Below are positions 1-8,013 of a stretch of 64,000 nucleotides of DNA, in pieces. How positions within the stretch are numbered: position 1 is the stretch's first letter; every line of letters begins with the position of its first letter. The stretch is from CAZRCG01 sp964598565 (GTDB lineage: Bacteria; Bdellovibrionota; UBA2394). Position numbers and translations under genes: made by a program. Location of the stretch: the NCBI GenBank assembly GCA_964598565.1, contig CAZRCG010000004.1:186001-250000 (forward strand), read 5' to 3'. The notes beneath the pieces are model-generated. The model searched no databases. It worked only from the letters and a program-made list of their open reading frames with translations, and had not been told where the DNA came from.

Positions 1-1
1 C

Positions 2-376
2 GAAAGTCTCGAAACCGCCGACTCTCTTCTGATGGAGACCATGGCCTTTTTTCTTTCTAAATTGCTGAATCATAGTCGCCGCCCCCCTCGGCATTTCTCC
101 ACGGTGACACAAAGTTTTTTTTCAGCGCTGAAGAGCCGTCCACTCTCGCCAGCCCATATCAAGATAGCGGCGAATCAATCCTTATTGCCACTAGCTCGAC
201 AGATCGGGGATTTGTGTTTTGAAGCCTTTCTTGCTGAAGAATTCTCACGCTCGCGACTTTTGAGACTTTTACAAACTTGCCCGCAGCGAGACCGTCGATC
301 TCTTCTCTACTTAAACGAACTCGCCTCACTCGCCCTCTCATTTAGACGACGCGATAAGTTGAAATCGTTGTATTGA
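2..376 (+). CDS. C-terminal part of an unrecognised protein (cut by window edge)
   Basis: The reading frame is open to the left edge of the window, so this is probably the 3' part of a longer gene; the ATG at 32 may be internal. About 124 residues are visible. They are rich in Arg, Leu and Ser, predicted mostly helical, with no signal peptide, membrane segment or catalytic motif that I recognise. It ends 7 bases before the stop of the convergent lipoprotein gene. I cannot assign a function. It could be the C-terminal helical domain of a larger enzyme or nucleic-acid-binding protein, but that is a guess. Confidence 0.5.
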   Translation, partial: ESLETADSLLMETMAFFLSKLLNHSRRPPRHFSTVTQSFFSALKSRPLSPAHIKIAANQSLLPLARQIGDLCFEAFLAEEFSRSRLLRLLQTCPQRDRRSLLYLNELASLALSFRRRDKLKSLY

Positions 377-383
377 CAATTAG

Positions 384-1442
384 TTAACGACCTCGACCGA
401 CAACAATTTCCGTTTCTATAACCTTACTTTGTCGTTCGTAGCTAAGCGCAAGACTTCGTCCGGTATGTAGAGCCGAGGGCTCTTGCCAATCTTCGACGCG
501 AAGAAGATCACGATCCATCCATCGGGTGAGATGATCTCCCACTCGAAGGCCTGCTCGGTAAGCAGGTCCATTCACTTCGACTTCTTGAATCCGAAAGCCT
601 ATTCCATCGACAAAGCCCACCCGCATGCCCAAAGTCGCTGGCCTTAAATCACCCGCGGTTTGGAGCGCCTCTCGTCGACGATTCAGATAGGACTGATGAT
701 AACAAAGCCCTGTCAGCTGAGTCCTTTGATGGGGGCAAAATCCGAGAACGGCTCCCTTATCATCGATCAAGATGGCCCCCATTTCGGATCCACTAGGGCT
801 AGGTTGAAATAGCAAAAGTCCTTCATCAATGCCCGTTCCAAGAACTAGCTTCTGACCATTCACGGTGACCGCCAATAATTCTAAGCGCGAGGGCACCACC
901 GACGACGCCCAATAAAATGTCTCTCGAAAACCCAGCTCGCTGCTTCGAGGCACCCAGCGCGATCGCTTCCACTGAGCTCGAAGATCCGGAGATTCAATCT
1001 GTATCAAAGTCAATTCTAGGCCCGAGTCATAGCCCAGACGTTTTGCCGGCCACCACTTCGTACCATTGGAGCATTCAAAACTAGAACCCCAGATATTAAT
1101 ATCCCCTGCGATAAAGGCCGCTCCACTCTCATGCCACCAAAACGCAAATCCAAGCACGGAAGATACATTGAGGTCTTTCAGAGAACTTAAGCCTTTATCT
1201 TGAAAATGAGAGATCCACGAGTCGATTTGGCCTCCTATCGGCATCTGGTGATGATTGTCGCGCAGATCAGTCGCCCGGCATAAAAAGCTCCACGGCTTAA
1301 GTGCCTGCAAGCGATCGGTATCTGAAGTGTCCGATCGAAAAGCCCCCTGTCGCTCTCCTTCAGGAATTCTTTCACAGGCTGAAAGCCAAACCGCAAACGG
1401 TAGCGTCAAGGCTAGACAACGAAAAAATAGCGTCAAAACCAT
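384..1442 (-). CDS. Lipoprotein with degenerate trypsin-like (HtrA) domain and C-terminal PDZ domain
   Basis: 352 residues. A hydrophobic N-terminus ends in LSAC with the lipidation Cys at position 23. The last ~85 residues read as a PDZ domain (GFRIQEVEVNGPAYRAGLRV, then a GD and a basic strand). The middle has the strand pattern of an HtrA/DegP serine protease. Where a protease has GNSGGPL it has SGSEMGAILIDDKGAVLGFC, where it has D-x-A-L-L-K-I it has LELTLIQIES, and I see no TASHV-like histidine. It is therefore probably a catalytically dead HtrA relative, acting as a membrane-anchored periplasmic binding protein or chaperone. The start overlaps the stop of the upstream beta-barrel gene by 10 bases, so the two are likely co-translated. 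The PDZ call is good; the HtrA ancestry is inference. Confidence 0.7.
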   Translation of the reverse strand: MVLTLFFRCLALTLPFAVWLSACERIPEGERQGAFRSDTSDTDRLQALKPWSFLCRATDLRDNHHQMPIGGQIDSWISHFQDKGLSSLKDLNVSSVLGFAFWWHESGAAFIAGDINIWGSSFECSNGTKWWPAKRLGYDSGLELTLIQIESPDLRAQWKRSRWVPRSSELGFRETFYWASSVVPSRLELLAVTVNGQKLVLGTGIDEGLLLFQPSPSGSEMGAILIDDKGAVLGFCPHQRTQLTGLCYHQSYLNRRREALQTAGDLRPATLGMRVGFVDGIGFRIQEVEVNGPAYRAGLRVGDHLTRWMDRDLLRVEDWQEPSALHTGRSLALSYERQSKVIETEIVVGRGR

Positions 1443-1939
1443 ACTCCCAAGAGAGCGACAATAGAAAATCCATGATTTGCTTCAAATTTTCCACTCGACG
1501 TTTTGCCGAATATGGCCATTCCAAAATAGCGAAACGCGGCCCCTGTCGAGAGATGTTTATTGATACCAATATCCACACCCAACGAAACCTCGGGCTTAAT
1601 GCCATAGGAGAGTCCCTTGCCCTTCGTGCTATTGATCACAGGCCCAAAGGCCGCTTCTACAAAGGGGCGTGCAATATCGTCTGACATGAAATGTTTCATC
1701 GCGGCCATCACGGAGTAGCTCTTCACATTCATATCGCTAAAATGAAATCGAATTTCATAGGGATCCACTCGATAATAGCCCTCGGCGGCAATACCAGGAT
1801 CATAGGAATCTCCTTGAGCTAGTGGCAAATCCATCCCTACCGAACCTCCAACGGCCAGACCGTAAAGCTTCATGGGAGAAATTCCCACTAAGGCAAAAAG
1901 AAGAAAGGAAAAAACACCATGATATCGATTCAAATTCAT
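1433..1939 (-). CDS. Putative outer-membrane beta-barrel protein
   Basis: 168 residues with a signal peptide (hydrophobic to about residue 28), alternating hydrophobic/polar strands rich in Gly, Tyr and Phe, and a terminal aromatic (…LLGVWF), the usual end of an outer-membrane barrel. The size fits an eight-stranded barrel of the OmpW/OmpA-barrel sort, but I cannot name a family. It is directly upstream of, and overlaps by 10 bases, the gene for the HtrA-like lipoprotein, which suggests a joint envelope role. The start is an ATG at 1939. Function unknown. Confidence 0.6.
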   Translation of the reverse strand: MNLNRYHGVFSFLLFALVGISPMKLYGLAVGGSVGMDLPLAQGDSYDPGIAAEGYYRVDPYEIRFHFSDMNVKSYSVMAAMKHFMSDDIARPFVEAAFGPVINSTKGKGLSYGIKPEVSLGVDIGINKHLSTGAAFRYFGMAIFGKTSSGKFEANHGFSIVALLGVWF

Positions 1940-1984
1940 GGGGTCAGTGTCTCAATTTTTACCGAGATGGCGCCAGCTCTTTTT

Positions 1985-3742
1985 TCAGGCGAGGCGAAGA
2001 TCAAGAGCCTTTTTGTCATGCTCCAGAAACTGCTTTAATTCTAACAAAGCGGATCCCTGATCGATCTCACGCTTCTCCTGACCCAAACGTCGCTTAAACT
2101 CAATCTTCTGATTTTTGAGCGCACGGTCGCCCACAATGATTTGCACGGGAAGACCAATGAGATCTGCGTCTTTTAATTTGACGCCGGCCGAGATATCACG
2201 ATCGTCAAACAATACCTCAAAGCCCTGGCTCTTTAATTCTTGATAGAGCTCTTCGGCAAACGTTCTCGCCTGATCACTTCCCAAATAGGTTAAACCCACC
2301 TGATAGGGAGCAATCGAAAGTGGCCACACAATACCATCTTTGTCATGATTCTGTTCAATGGCAGCCGCCACCGTCCGACCCACACCAATACCATAACAAC
2401 CCATCTCCAAAAATTGAGGCTGACTCTTTTCGTCGGTGACCGTGAGTTTCATCGCCTGCGAGTACTTCGTTCCTAAATAAAAAACATGGCCCACCTCAAT
2501 ACCTCTAAGCACCTGTAAACTTGCGCCACATCGCCTACAACGCTCATGAGGCGAAATTCTTCGAAGCACCGCTTTCTCATAGCGAGGACAGTCTCGCTTT
2601 AAAACCATATTTCTAAAATGGAAGCCCTCTTCGTTGGCGCCCACGACAAGAAGTTCTTCGTCATCTAAGGCGCTATCTACCAAAATAAACGCCTCACGAG
2701 ACAACTTTGCCGGCCCTAAGCTGCCCTTAGGTAAATTCCAGGCTCGTATTTCGGCATCCGAGGCCAATCGAGCCTGTTGCGACCCCAAGACCTGAGCCGC
2801 CACTCGCGACAACTTCACTTCATCCAGCTCGTCATCCCCACGCAATACCAGAACGAGACATCGCCCGTCTTTGTCAGTGGCCACCATCGTCTTCGCTAAT
2901 TGAGCCGGCGCAAGCTCCAACGACTTTGCAAGATCATTTATGGTCTTCAAGCCCGGAGTTGCAAATTTTTCTAATGCGGGGGCTTGAGCAAGAGACGCCG
3001 CCTTCGACACGGTGATATCTACCCTCTGTCCTTCAGCCTTCTCCTGATTCGCTCCATAGTCACAAGACTCACACGATACAATGAGGTCTTCGCCGCTTTG
3101 GGCCAATACCGTAAACTCTTCCGATCGCTGGCCGCCGATCGCCCCGGTGTCCGCATCGACCGCCTTAAACTGCAGTCCCGTTCTCGTAAATATACGTCGG
3201 TAGGCTTTTCGCATCGCCTCATAGCTACAGAGTGCCGCGTCTCGATTTAAATCAAACGAATACGCATCTTTCATAATGAATTCTCGCGAGCGCATCACCC
3301 CAAAGCGCGGACGAATCTCATCACGAAACTTTGTCTGAATTTGATAGAGATTCACCGGCACCTGACGATACGAGCGAATATCTCGTCTCACTAAATCCGT
3401 CATCACTTCTTCTGACGTAGGCTGCAGACAAAATTCATTCTCGTGGCGATCTTTGAGACGAGCGAGTTCTTTGCCATAGAGTCCCCAACGACCCGTCTCT
3501 TCCCAAAGCTCTTTAGGCTGAACAAAGGGCAATAATACTTCTTGAGCTCCTGCCGCGTTCATCTCGTGGCGAATGATCGATTCTACTTTTTTCAGAACGC
3601 GAACGCCTAGAGGCAAATATGAATAGATTCCACTGGCGAGTCGTCGAATATAGCCCGCTCGAAGCATCAATTGGTGACTCACCACCTCAGCTTCTTGGGG
3701 CGCGTCTCGCAGTGTAGGAATATGGGCCTGACTCCAACGCAT
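1985..3742 (-). CDS. proS: Prolyl-tRNA synthetase, bacterial type with editing insertion
   Basis: About 585 residues, matching the long bacterial ProRS (~570). It charges tRNA-Pro with proline in the cytoplasm. The N-terminus MRWSQAHIPTLRDAP aligns with the usual start (E. coli MRTSQ…), which favours the ATG at 3742 over the in-frame TTG at 3751. Class II motif 2 is FRDEIRPRFG (residues ~139-148), preceded by a TSEE element (~109). Residues ~225-385 form the YbaK-like editing insertion between motifs 2 and 3. Motif 3 is GIGVGRTVAAAIEQ (~440). The anticodon-binding domain is C-terminal. A TPR protein gene lies directly upstream. A tRNA-Pro gene is also present at 39.5 kb. Confidence 0.97.
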   Translation of the reverse strand: MRWSQAHIPTLRDAPQEAEVVSHQLMLRAGYIRRLASGIYSYLPLGVRVLKKVESIIRHEMNAAGAQEVLLPFVQPKELWEETGRWGLYGKELARLKDRHENEFCLQPTSEEVMTDLVRRDIRSYRQVPVNLYQIQTKFRDEIRPRFGVMRSREFIMKDAYSFDLNRDAALCSYEAMRKAYRRIFTRTGLQFKAVDADTGAIGGQRSEEFTVLAQSGEDLIVSCESCDYGANQEKAEGQRVDITVSKAASLAQAPALEKFATPGLKTINDLAKSLELAPAQLAKTMVATDKDGRCLVLVLRGDDELDEVKLSRVAAQVLGSQQARLASDAEIRAWNLPKGSLGPAKLSREAFILVDSALDDEELLVVGANEEGFHFRNMVLKRDCPRYEKAVLRRISPHERCRRCGASLQVLRGIEVGHVFYLGTKYSQAMKLTVTDEKSQPQFLEMGCYGIGVGRTVAAAIEQNHDKDGIVWPLSIAPYQVGLTYLGSDQARTFAEELYQELKSQGFEVLFDDRDISAGVKLKDADLIGLPVQIIVGDRALKNQKIEFKRRLGQEKREIDQGSALLELKQFLEHDKKALDLRLA

Positions 3743-3751
3743 ACAAATCAA

Positions 3752-4576
3752 TTAAGGGGTCGTCGATGATGAGGTCTTGCTTGATGTAGTATCCGAGCTT
3801 GTGGATCCCGAGGACGGCCTTGTGGAGCCTGAGGACGAGCTCGTAGATTTCGACGGCGCGCTGGTCGGTGATTCGGCAGCGGGTGCCGCTCCACCTTTGA
3901 GTTCCGCCAGCAAACCTTTGACGACAACCGCTTCGGGTGCCGCCCCAAACTTCTCCATAAAGGTTTGATAGCGCTGAGTCGCGTCGGCGATTTTTTCGAG
4001 GCGGCGAAGCACGCGCCCCTCTCCCATCAAACCCAATCGAGAAAAATAGGGTTCTTTCGAAGAACTTAACTTACCATAAATCTCTAAGGCACTTTCCCAC
4101 TGCTCAGCATCTTCGAAAGCCACCGCCAAAGGTATTCGCGCCAAATCTTTTTGCTTTGATGGCAGGGCCGCTTCAAAAAATTTAAGGTGTTTCAGCGCTT
4201 CCTCTTGCTTACCCATTTTCAGCGCCATCTGCGCTCGAAGTCCGTGGGCTAAACCTTGCGCTCGAGACGAGGGATAATTTCTTGTCAGCTCTTCAAGCTC
4301 TTTCGTGAGATCCTCCAAAGCCTTAGGTGTCGCCTCTCCTTTGGTGAGGGCGAAGGCCTCATAACTCGCTTTCGCCTTAGCCAAATGAAACTGTGCCTTT
4401 CCTTCATTCTTCTCAGCCAGCTGCAGATAAAACAAAATTCCAACGGTGGCCACAAATGTGACCACAAGGACAGTAATTACAAGGCCCGTCGAGGCCCTCA
4501 GCCAGGTGAATATCGACCGGGAAGCCTTCCAAATTTGATCGGGATCTTTAAGTGCATGCTTTGATAGTTTTGTCAC
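3752..4576 (-). CDS. Single-pass membrane TPR protein (YfgM-like) with Ser/Thr tail
   Basis: Reading from the GTG at 4576 gives about 274 residues; an upstream in-frame ATG at 4657 would add 27 residues that do not resemble this type of protein, and neither start has a clear ribosome site. One transmembrane helix (STGLVITVLVVTFVATVGILF) near the N-terminus is followed by an extracytoplasmic helical region with TPR-like repeats (YPSSRAQGLAHGLRAQMALK; a later AEQWESALEIYGKL unit). This resembles YfgM/tetratricopeptide-like proteins that work with periplasmic chaperones and the Sec translocon. The last ~45 residues are a low-complexity Ser/Thr/Pro tail. It ends next to proS and is probably co-transcribed with it. 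Function inferred from architecture only. Confidence 0.75.
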   Translation of the reverse strand: MTKLSKHALKDPDQIWKASRSIFTWLRASTGLVITVLVVTFVATVGILFYLQLAEKNEGKAQFHLAKAKASYEAFALTKGEATPKALEDLTKELEELTRNYPSSRAQGLAHGLRAQMALKMGKQEEALKHLKFFEAALPSKQKDLARIPLAVAFEDAEQWESALEIYGKLSSSKEPYFSRLGLMGEGRVLRRLEKIADATQRYQTFMEKFGAAPEAVVVKGLLAELKGGAAPAAESPTSAPSKSTSSSSGSTRPSSGSTSSDTTSSKTSSSTTP

Positions 4577-4746
4577 CCCGATACGATAACGTGGCTGATT
4601 TGTCCCAGGCAATACCGGAATAAGGAATTCCAAGTTAACAATTTGGCAACCGTACATGGGAGGGCCGGCTGAAGGCCTTCTTTCTTGTCTTCAAGGGTCT
4701 TACCTTGATGCAATATCAGTGTTTGTATAGTTTGCGACTCACCTCC

Positions 4747-5587
4747 ATGCTAAAACACCCCATAAAGCTACGCCTCACTAATTACCTACGCGTCGTTATA
4801 TGGAGTCTCTGCGTGGCGACGCCCTTAATCGATTTCGAGGCTTCAGCTGGGTCGCAAGTTCAAAGCTACAACTGGAACAAATGGCAGCCAAATCTTCCAG
4901 ATCCGGAATTGGAATCGCGGGTTCGGACACTCCAGCAGCTTTTACAAAACAATATTGAGATTCAGCGCAGAGCCAGGGGCCGCAAGCGTCCTTCAGTAAT
5001 GAACTGGGACCTGTTGCAAAGTATCTTGAGCTTAGACTTCACAGCGATCCTACGGTTTTAAGACTGCGAGAATCGAATCTACTTCTTGCAAACTTTCGTA
5101 ACTTTGTGCTGCGTGATTTGCAGCGTGTTCGAGAGCTTCCTGCAAACGTTGCATTTCCGTACCTCAAAACTATCGAGGCCATTCAACGCGCGGTGGAATT
5201 CTTTGACATTCTTCGTCGGACTGACGATCCCACCCGCAGTCCGTTTCTTTATCATAGCGATCGCTATGACTATTATGGGCATTTTCTTAAAGCGCAAATT
5301 CCAGACCACATCATGCTGCCGACATTGGCGTCCTTAGGGGCTACGGACATTTTGAAAGCTCGTGGTGTGCCCATCGGTCTCATTGGCGTTACGACTGATG
5401 CTACAGTCTTCACTGGATTGATCTTCCGGCAATCAATCAATTACATGACTTGAGTCACGTTCGCGCCGGCTTCCAGCTGCGATTCTCTTTGTATCCAGAT
5501 AGCATTGAAGAAAGCCAAAAAACCATCATCCTCTCCGCTCTGGAACGTCTCGAACAAAATGCAGACATAGTGTTACACCTATTTTAG
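4747..5587 (+). pseudogene. Frameshifted gene for a secreted protein
   Basis: From the ATG at 4747 a signal-peptide-like start (LRVVIWSLCVATPLIDFEASA) runs in one frame to 5061. A convincing continuation occupies another frame from after a stop at 4956 to 5453 (…NELGPVAKYLELRLHSDPT, then RELPANVAFPYLKTIEAIQR). A third frame takes over near 5415 (WIDLPAINQLHDLSHVRAGF) and runs to a TAG at 5585. Protein-like composition passes smoothly through all three, so I read one ~280-residue gene with two frameshifts. These may be true decay or sequencing errors. No family recognised; the DRYDYYGHFLKAQIPDHIM stretch would be the best search seed. It converges on the glutathione peroxidase gene. Confidence 0.55.
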
Positions 5588-5607
5588 TTTGCAATTTTTC
5601 TGAGTTC

Positions 5608-6192
5608 TTACTTTTTGGAACTAATGCCGTCTAAAACTTCTTCAATTTTTGCAATAACCTTTTTGTCGAGCGGATCAGTTCTCGAGGAAAAACGAGCAAC
5701 AACTTCCCCCTTGCGGTTGAGCAGAAACTTTGTAAAGTTCCACCCAATATCATCTTGCATATCTCGGGGCGCGTGCGACAAGAGAAACTGATACACAGGC
5801 TGTCGCTTTTCGCCATTGACATCTGCCTTTTCAAAAATAGGAAAATCTACCTTATAGTTGTCGGTGCAAAATTTTCGGATGTCTTTAGCAGAGCCTGGCT
5901 CTTGACGTAAAAACTGATTGCTTGGAAACGCCAAGACCGTAAATCTTTTTGACTTAAAGCGATCGTAAAGTTCTTTGAGCCCAGCATATTGCTTCGTGAA
6001 ACCACAACGAGATGCGACATTCACCACCAAAATACCGTGATCTTTAAAACGATCAAAGGTCATCAGATCGCCCTCTAACGTCTTTGCCGAGAGATCATAG
6101 AATGTCTTTGCAGAAAGCGATGACGTTAGACCTGCCATCACGACAAAAGTCAAACTCATGTAAAATATCGAAAGACATGCCTTTTTCAACAT
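5608..6192 (-). CDS. Periplasmic glutathione peroxidase-family thiol peroxidase
   Basis: 194 residues from the ATG at 6192, chosen because AAGGAG lies just upstream and a signal peptide follows (ending near SLSA, residue 28). It is a thioredoxin-fold peroxidase that reduces hydroperoxides. The family motifs are NVASRCGFTKQY with peroxidatic Cys 63 (cysteine, not selenocysteine), FPSNQF with Gln 93 (Ser replaces the common Cys), and WNFTKFLL with Trp 151 and Asn 152. The predicted export to the periplasm or membrane is notable. It is immediately downstream of the MurU-like gene (13-base gap), so probably co-transcribed; no functional link to cell-wall recycling is evident. Confidence 0.9.
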   Translation of the reverse strand: MLKKACLSIFYMSLTFVVMAGLTSSLSAKTFYDLSAKTLEGDLMTFDRFKDHGILVVNVASRCGFTKQYAGLKELYDRFKSKRFTVLAFPSNQFLRQEPGSAKDIRKFCTDNYKVDFPIFEKADVNGEKRQPVYQFLLSHAPRDMQDDIGWNFTKFLLNRKGEVVARFSSRTDPLDKKVIAKIEEVLDGISSKK

Positions 6193-6205
6193 GGCCTCAT
6201 TCTCC

Positions 6206-6934
6206 TTAAAGCACGGAGCGGTAGCGCTCGGGCGTTCCAATATCTGTCCAGCTTGAAAGTCCTGTCGTTGCCGCACCTAGGTGGGCACCTTGCTCAAGGC
6301 GTGGAACCCAATAGTCGCGTACAATGCATCCCTTATCAGGCAAATCAGCGGACGATATTCGATTTAACCACTGAATACCCGAAAAACAACCCATGAAATC
6401 GTCAGGTTGCTGATCGAGTGAGCGCTTCCAAAATCGGCCAATTTGAACAATATGATTGGCGCGTACGCGAATATCGGTTTGATTTGGCTGAGGGTCCACA
6501 AGCCACCATGTACCGAGAGTTTGCTTGAGATTTTCACTATATGTGATGAAACCTTGGAGATCGCCATTCCACAAACAATCCCCATTGAGCATCAAGATTC
6601 GCGTCAGTGGCTGAGTGCTGGCGGACGATGATTGAAAATACGTGAGAGCTTTCTTAAGCCCTCCGCCGGTTCCGAGCAGATCATCTTCCAGAGAGACCTC
6701 CACAGAAAATGGAAACGCTCCCTGCAGCGATCTCACATAGTCATGAATTTGCTCTTTCAGATACCAGGCATTGATCACGCAGCGTCGTATCGGCAACGAT
6801 TTTAGAGGCTCCATGACATATTCAAGGAGCGGTTTATCTTTCACCTTTAAAAGAGGCTTTGGCGTGGTGAGCGTAAGTGGTCTTAAGCGTTCTCCCTTGC
6901 CTGCCGCCAATATAAAGACATCAAACGCTTCCAT
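6206..6934 (-). CDS. murU: Sugar-phosphate nucleotidyltransferase, MurU-like
   Basis: 242 residues of a nucleotidyltransferase. The N-terminal Rossmann motif is FILAAGKGERLRPLT (8-22) followed by PKPLLK (25-30). A metal-binding NGD occurs near residue 116, and a Gly-rich LLGTGGGLKKAL loop contacts the sugar. MurU converts N-acetylmuramate 1-phosphate plus UTP to UDP-MurNAc in the recycling route that bypasses de novo synthesis. The substrate call rests on the adjacent AmgK-like kinase (3-base gap), the classic partner that makes MurNAc-1-P. Without the neighbour it could only be called a hexose-1-phosphate nucleotidyltransferase. The start ATG at 6934 is three bases after the kinase stop. Confidence 0.8.
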   Translation of the reverse strand: MEAFDVFILAAGKGERLRPLTLTTPKPLLKVKDKPLLEYVMEPLKSLPIRRCVINAWYLKEQIHDYVRSLQGAFPFSVEVSLEDDLLGTGGGLKKALTYFQSSSASTQPLTRILMLNGDCLWNGDLQGFITYSENLKQTLGTWWLVDPQPNQTDIRVRANHIVQIGRFWKRSLDQQPDDFMGCFSGIQWLNRISSADLPDKGCIVRDYWVPRLEQGAHLGAATTGLSSWTDIGTPERYRSVL

Positions 6935-6937
6935 CCC

Positions 6938-7981
6938 TTAGCTCCCTTGCAATTCGTCGCCCATCACTCCTTCGACCAGCGACAATACCCTGCGTTCATT
7001 CAGATCTTTAAGAGTCTTCACCACACGCTCCAGACTTGGCTTCACAAAAGGTAAATGAGTATCGCGTTTTTTCACAATCGAAATATAAAAGAAACGGCCA
7101 ATGGCCTTGAGATTTCTCTGTAGGCTAGTCATCGCAAAGAGTTCCCTATCCACGGGGCTCGTTAACTTAGAAAAATAGTCCACCAGATGATTCTCTTCTG
7201 AATCACTCAGGCGAATATACGAATCTCTGAGAAGCGATGCCAAATCATAGACCGGAGGCCCCCAAAGAGCGTCCTGAAAGTCGATCACGCCGATGCGCCG
7301 TTCCTTCTCTAAAATTAAAAGATTTTTAGAGTGAAAATCTCGATGGCAAAGCACATAGGTCGAGCCCACCATACGATCAACCACCTTCTGCAAAAAGCGT
7401 CGCAGCTCGGTCAGGGCGCCGTCAGAAATAGTCTTCTGGCGCTTTAATAACGCATACTCAACAAAATGTTCGGTCTCCCAGTGCAAAAGCTCCGGAGTAA
7501 ATTCTATCCCCTTGGCGAGATCTTTTAGACCTTGCAGCCGGGCAAGCTCGTCGAGCGCTTTTTCATACCAGTCGATAGCCTCAGTCACTTGCCGCCGCTG
7601 ATAAAGGAGCTCGTCTCCCAAATCTTCCAAGACAATAAAATCATGGGAAGGCGAAACAAAAAGAATCTCTGGCGTGCGAATATCACTCTGTCGCAAGCGA
7701 CGCCCGATAGCCACAAAAGGCAGCTCTTTCCACGCGGGCGGACCCCCGGTCACCTCTTCCGACTTAAACGCTTCCGGCGCATTCAATACCATGATGATAT
7801 GAGAGTGTCCGTCAGACTTAAACGCTCGCGCATAAAAACGATTACTGGCATCTCCTGGTAACCACTCTTTGCGCATCCAACCTTCTTTGAGAAAGCCAGA
7901 TTCTTTGACTCGGCGTTCAATCGATTGCCATAAATCTTCTCGAGACTCCAAAACAGCGGATTGACCAGACGATGGTTTCAT
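6938..7981 (-). CDS. amgK: Aminoglycoside-phosphotransferase-fold sugar kinase, AmgK-like
   Basis: 347 residues of the APH/choline-kinase fold. The catalytic loop is HRDFHSKNLL (213-222), the metal-binding motif DFQDALWGPP (234-243) and then YDLASLLRDSY. The N-terminus has GDASNRFYAR, the nucleotide loop typical of AmgK. AmgK phosphorylates the anomeric position of MurNAc or GlcNAc with ATP, feeding MurU. The two genes are three bases apart. Together they imply peptidoglycan recycling of the Pseudomonas type, which by-passes fosfomycin-sensitive MurA. Substrate inferred from family and neighbour. No anhMurNAc-phosphate phosphatase (MupP) gene is visible here. Confidence 0.82.
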   Translation of the reverse strand: MKPSSGQSAVLESREDLWQSIERRVKESGFLKEGWMRKEWLPGDASNRFYARAFKSDGHSHIIMVLNAPEAFKSEEVTGGPPAWKELPFVAIGRRLRQSDIRTPEILFVSPSHDFIVLEDLGDELLYQRRQVTEAIDWYEKALDELARLQGLKDLAKGIEFTPELLHWETEHFVEYALLKRQKTISDGALTELRRFLQKVVDRMVGSTYVLCHRDFHSKNLLILEKERRIGVIDFQDALWGPPVYDLASLLRDSYIRLSDSEENHLVDYFSKLTSPVDRELFAMTSLQRNLKAIGRFFYISIVKKRDTHLPFVKPSLERVVKTLKDLNERRVLSLVEGVMGDELQGS

Positions 7982-8013
7982 TATTTTCTACCCTTTATTG
8001 AATTGTCCTCATG

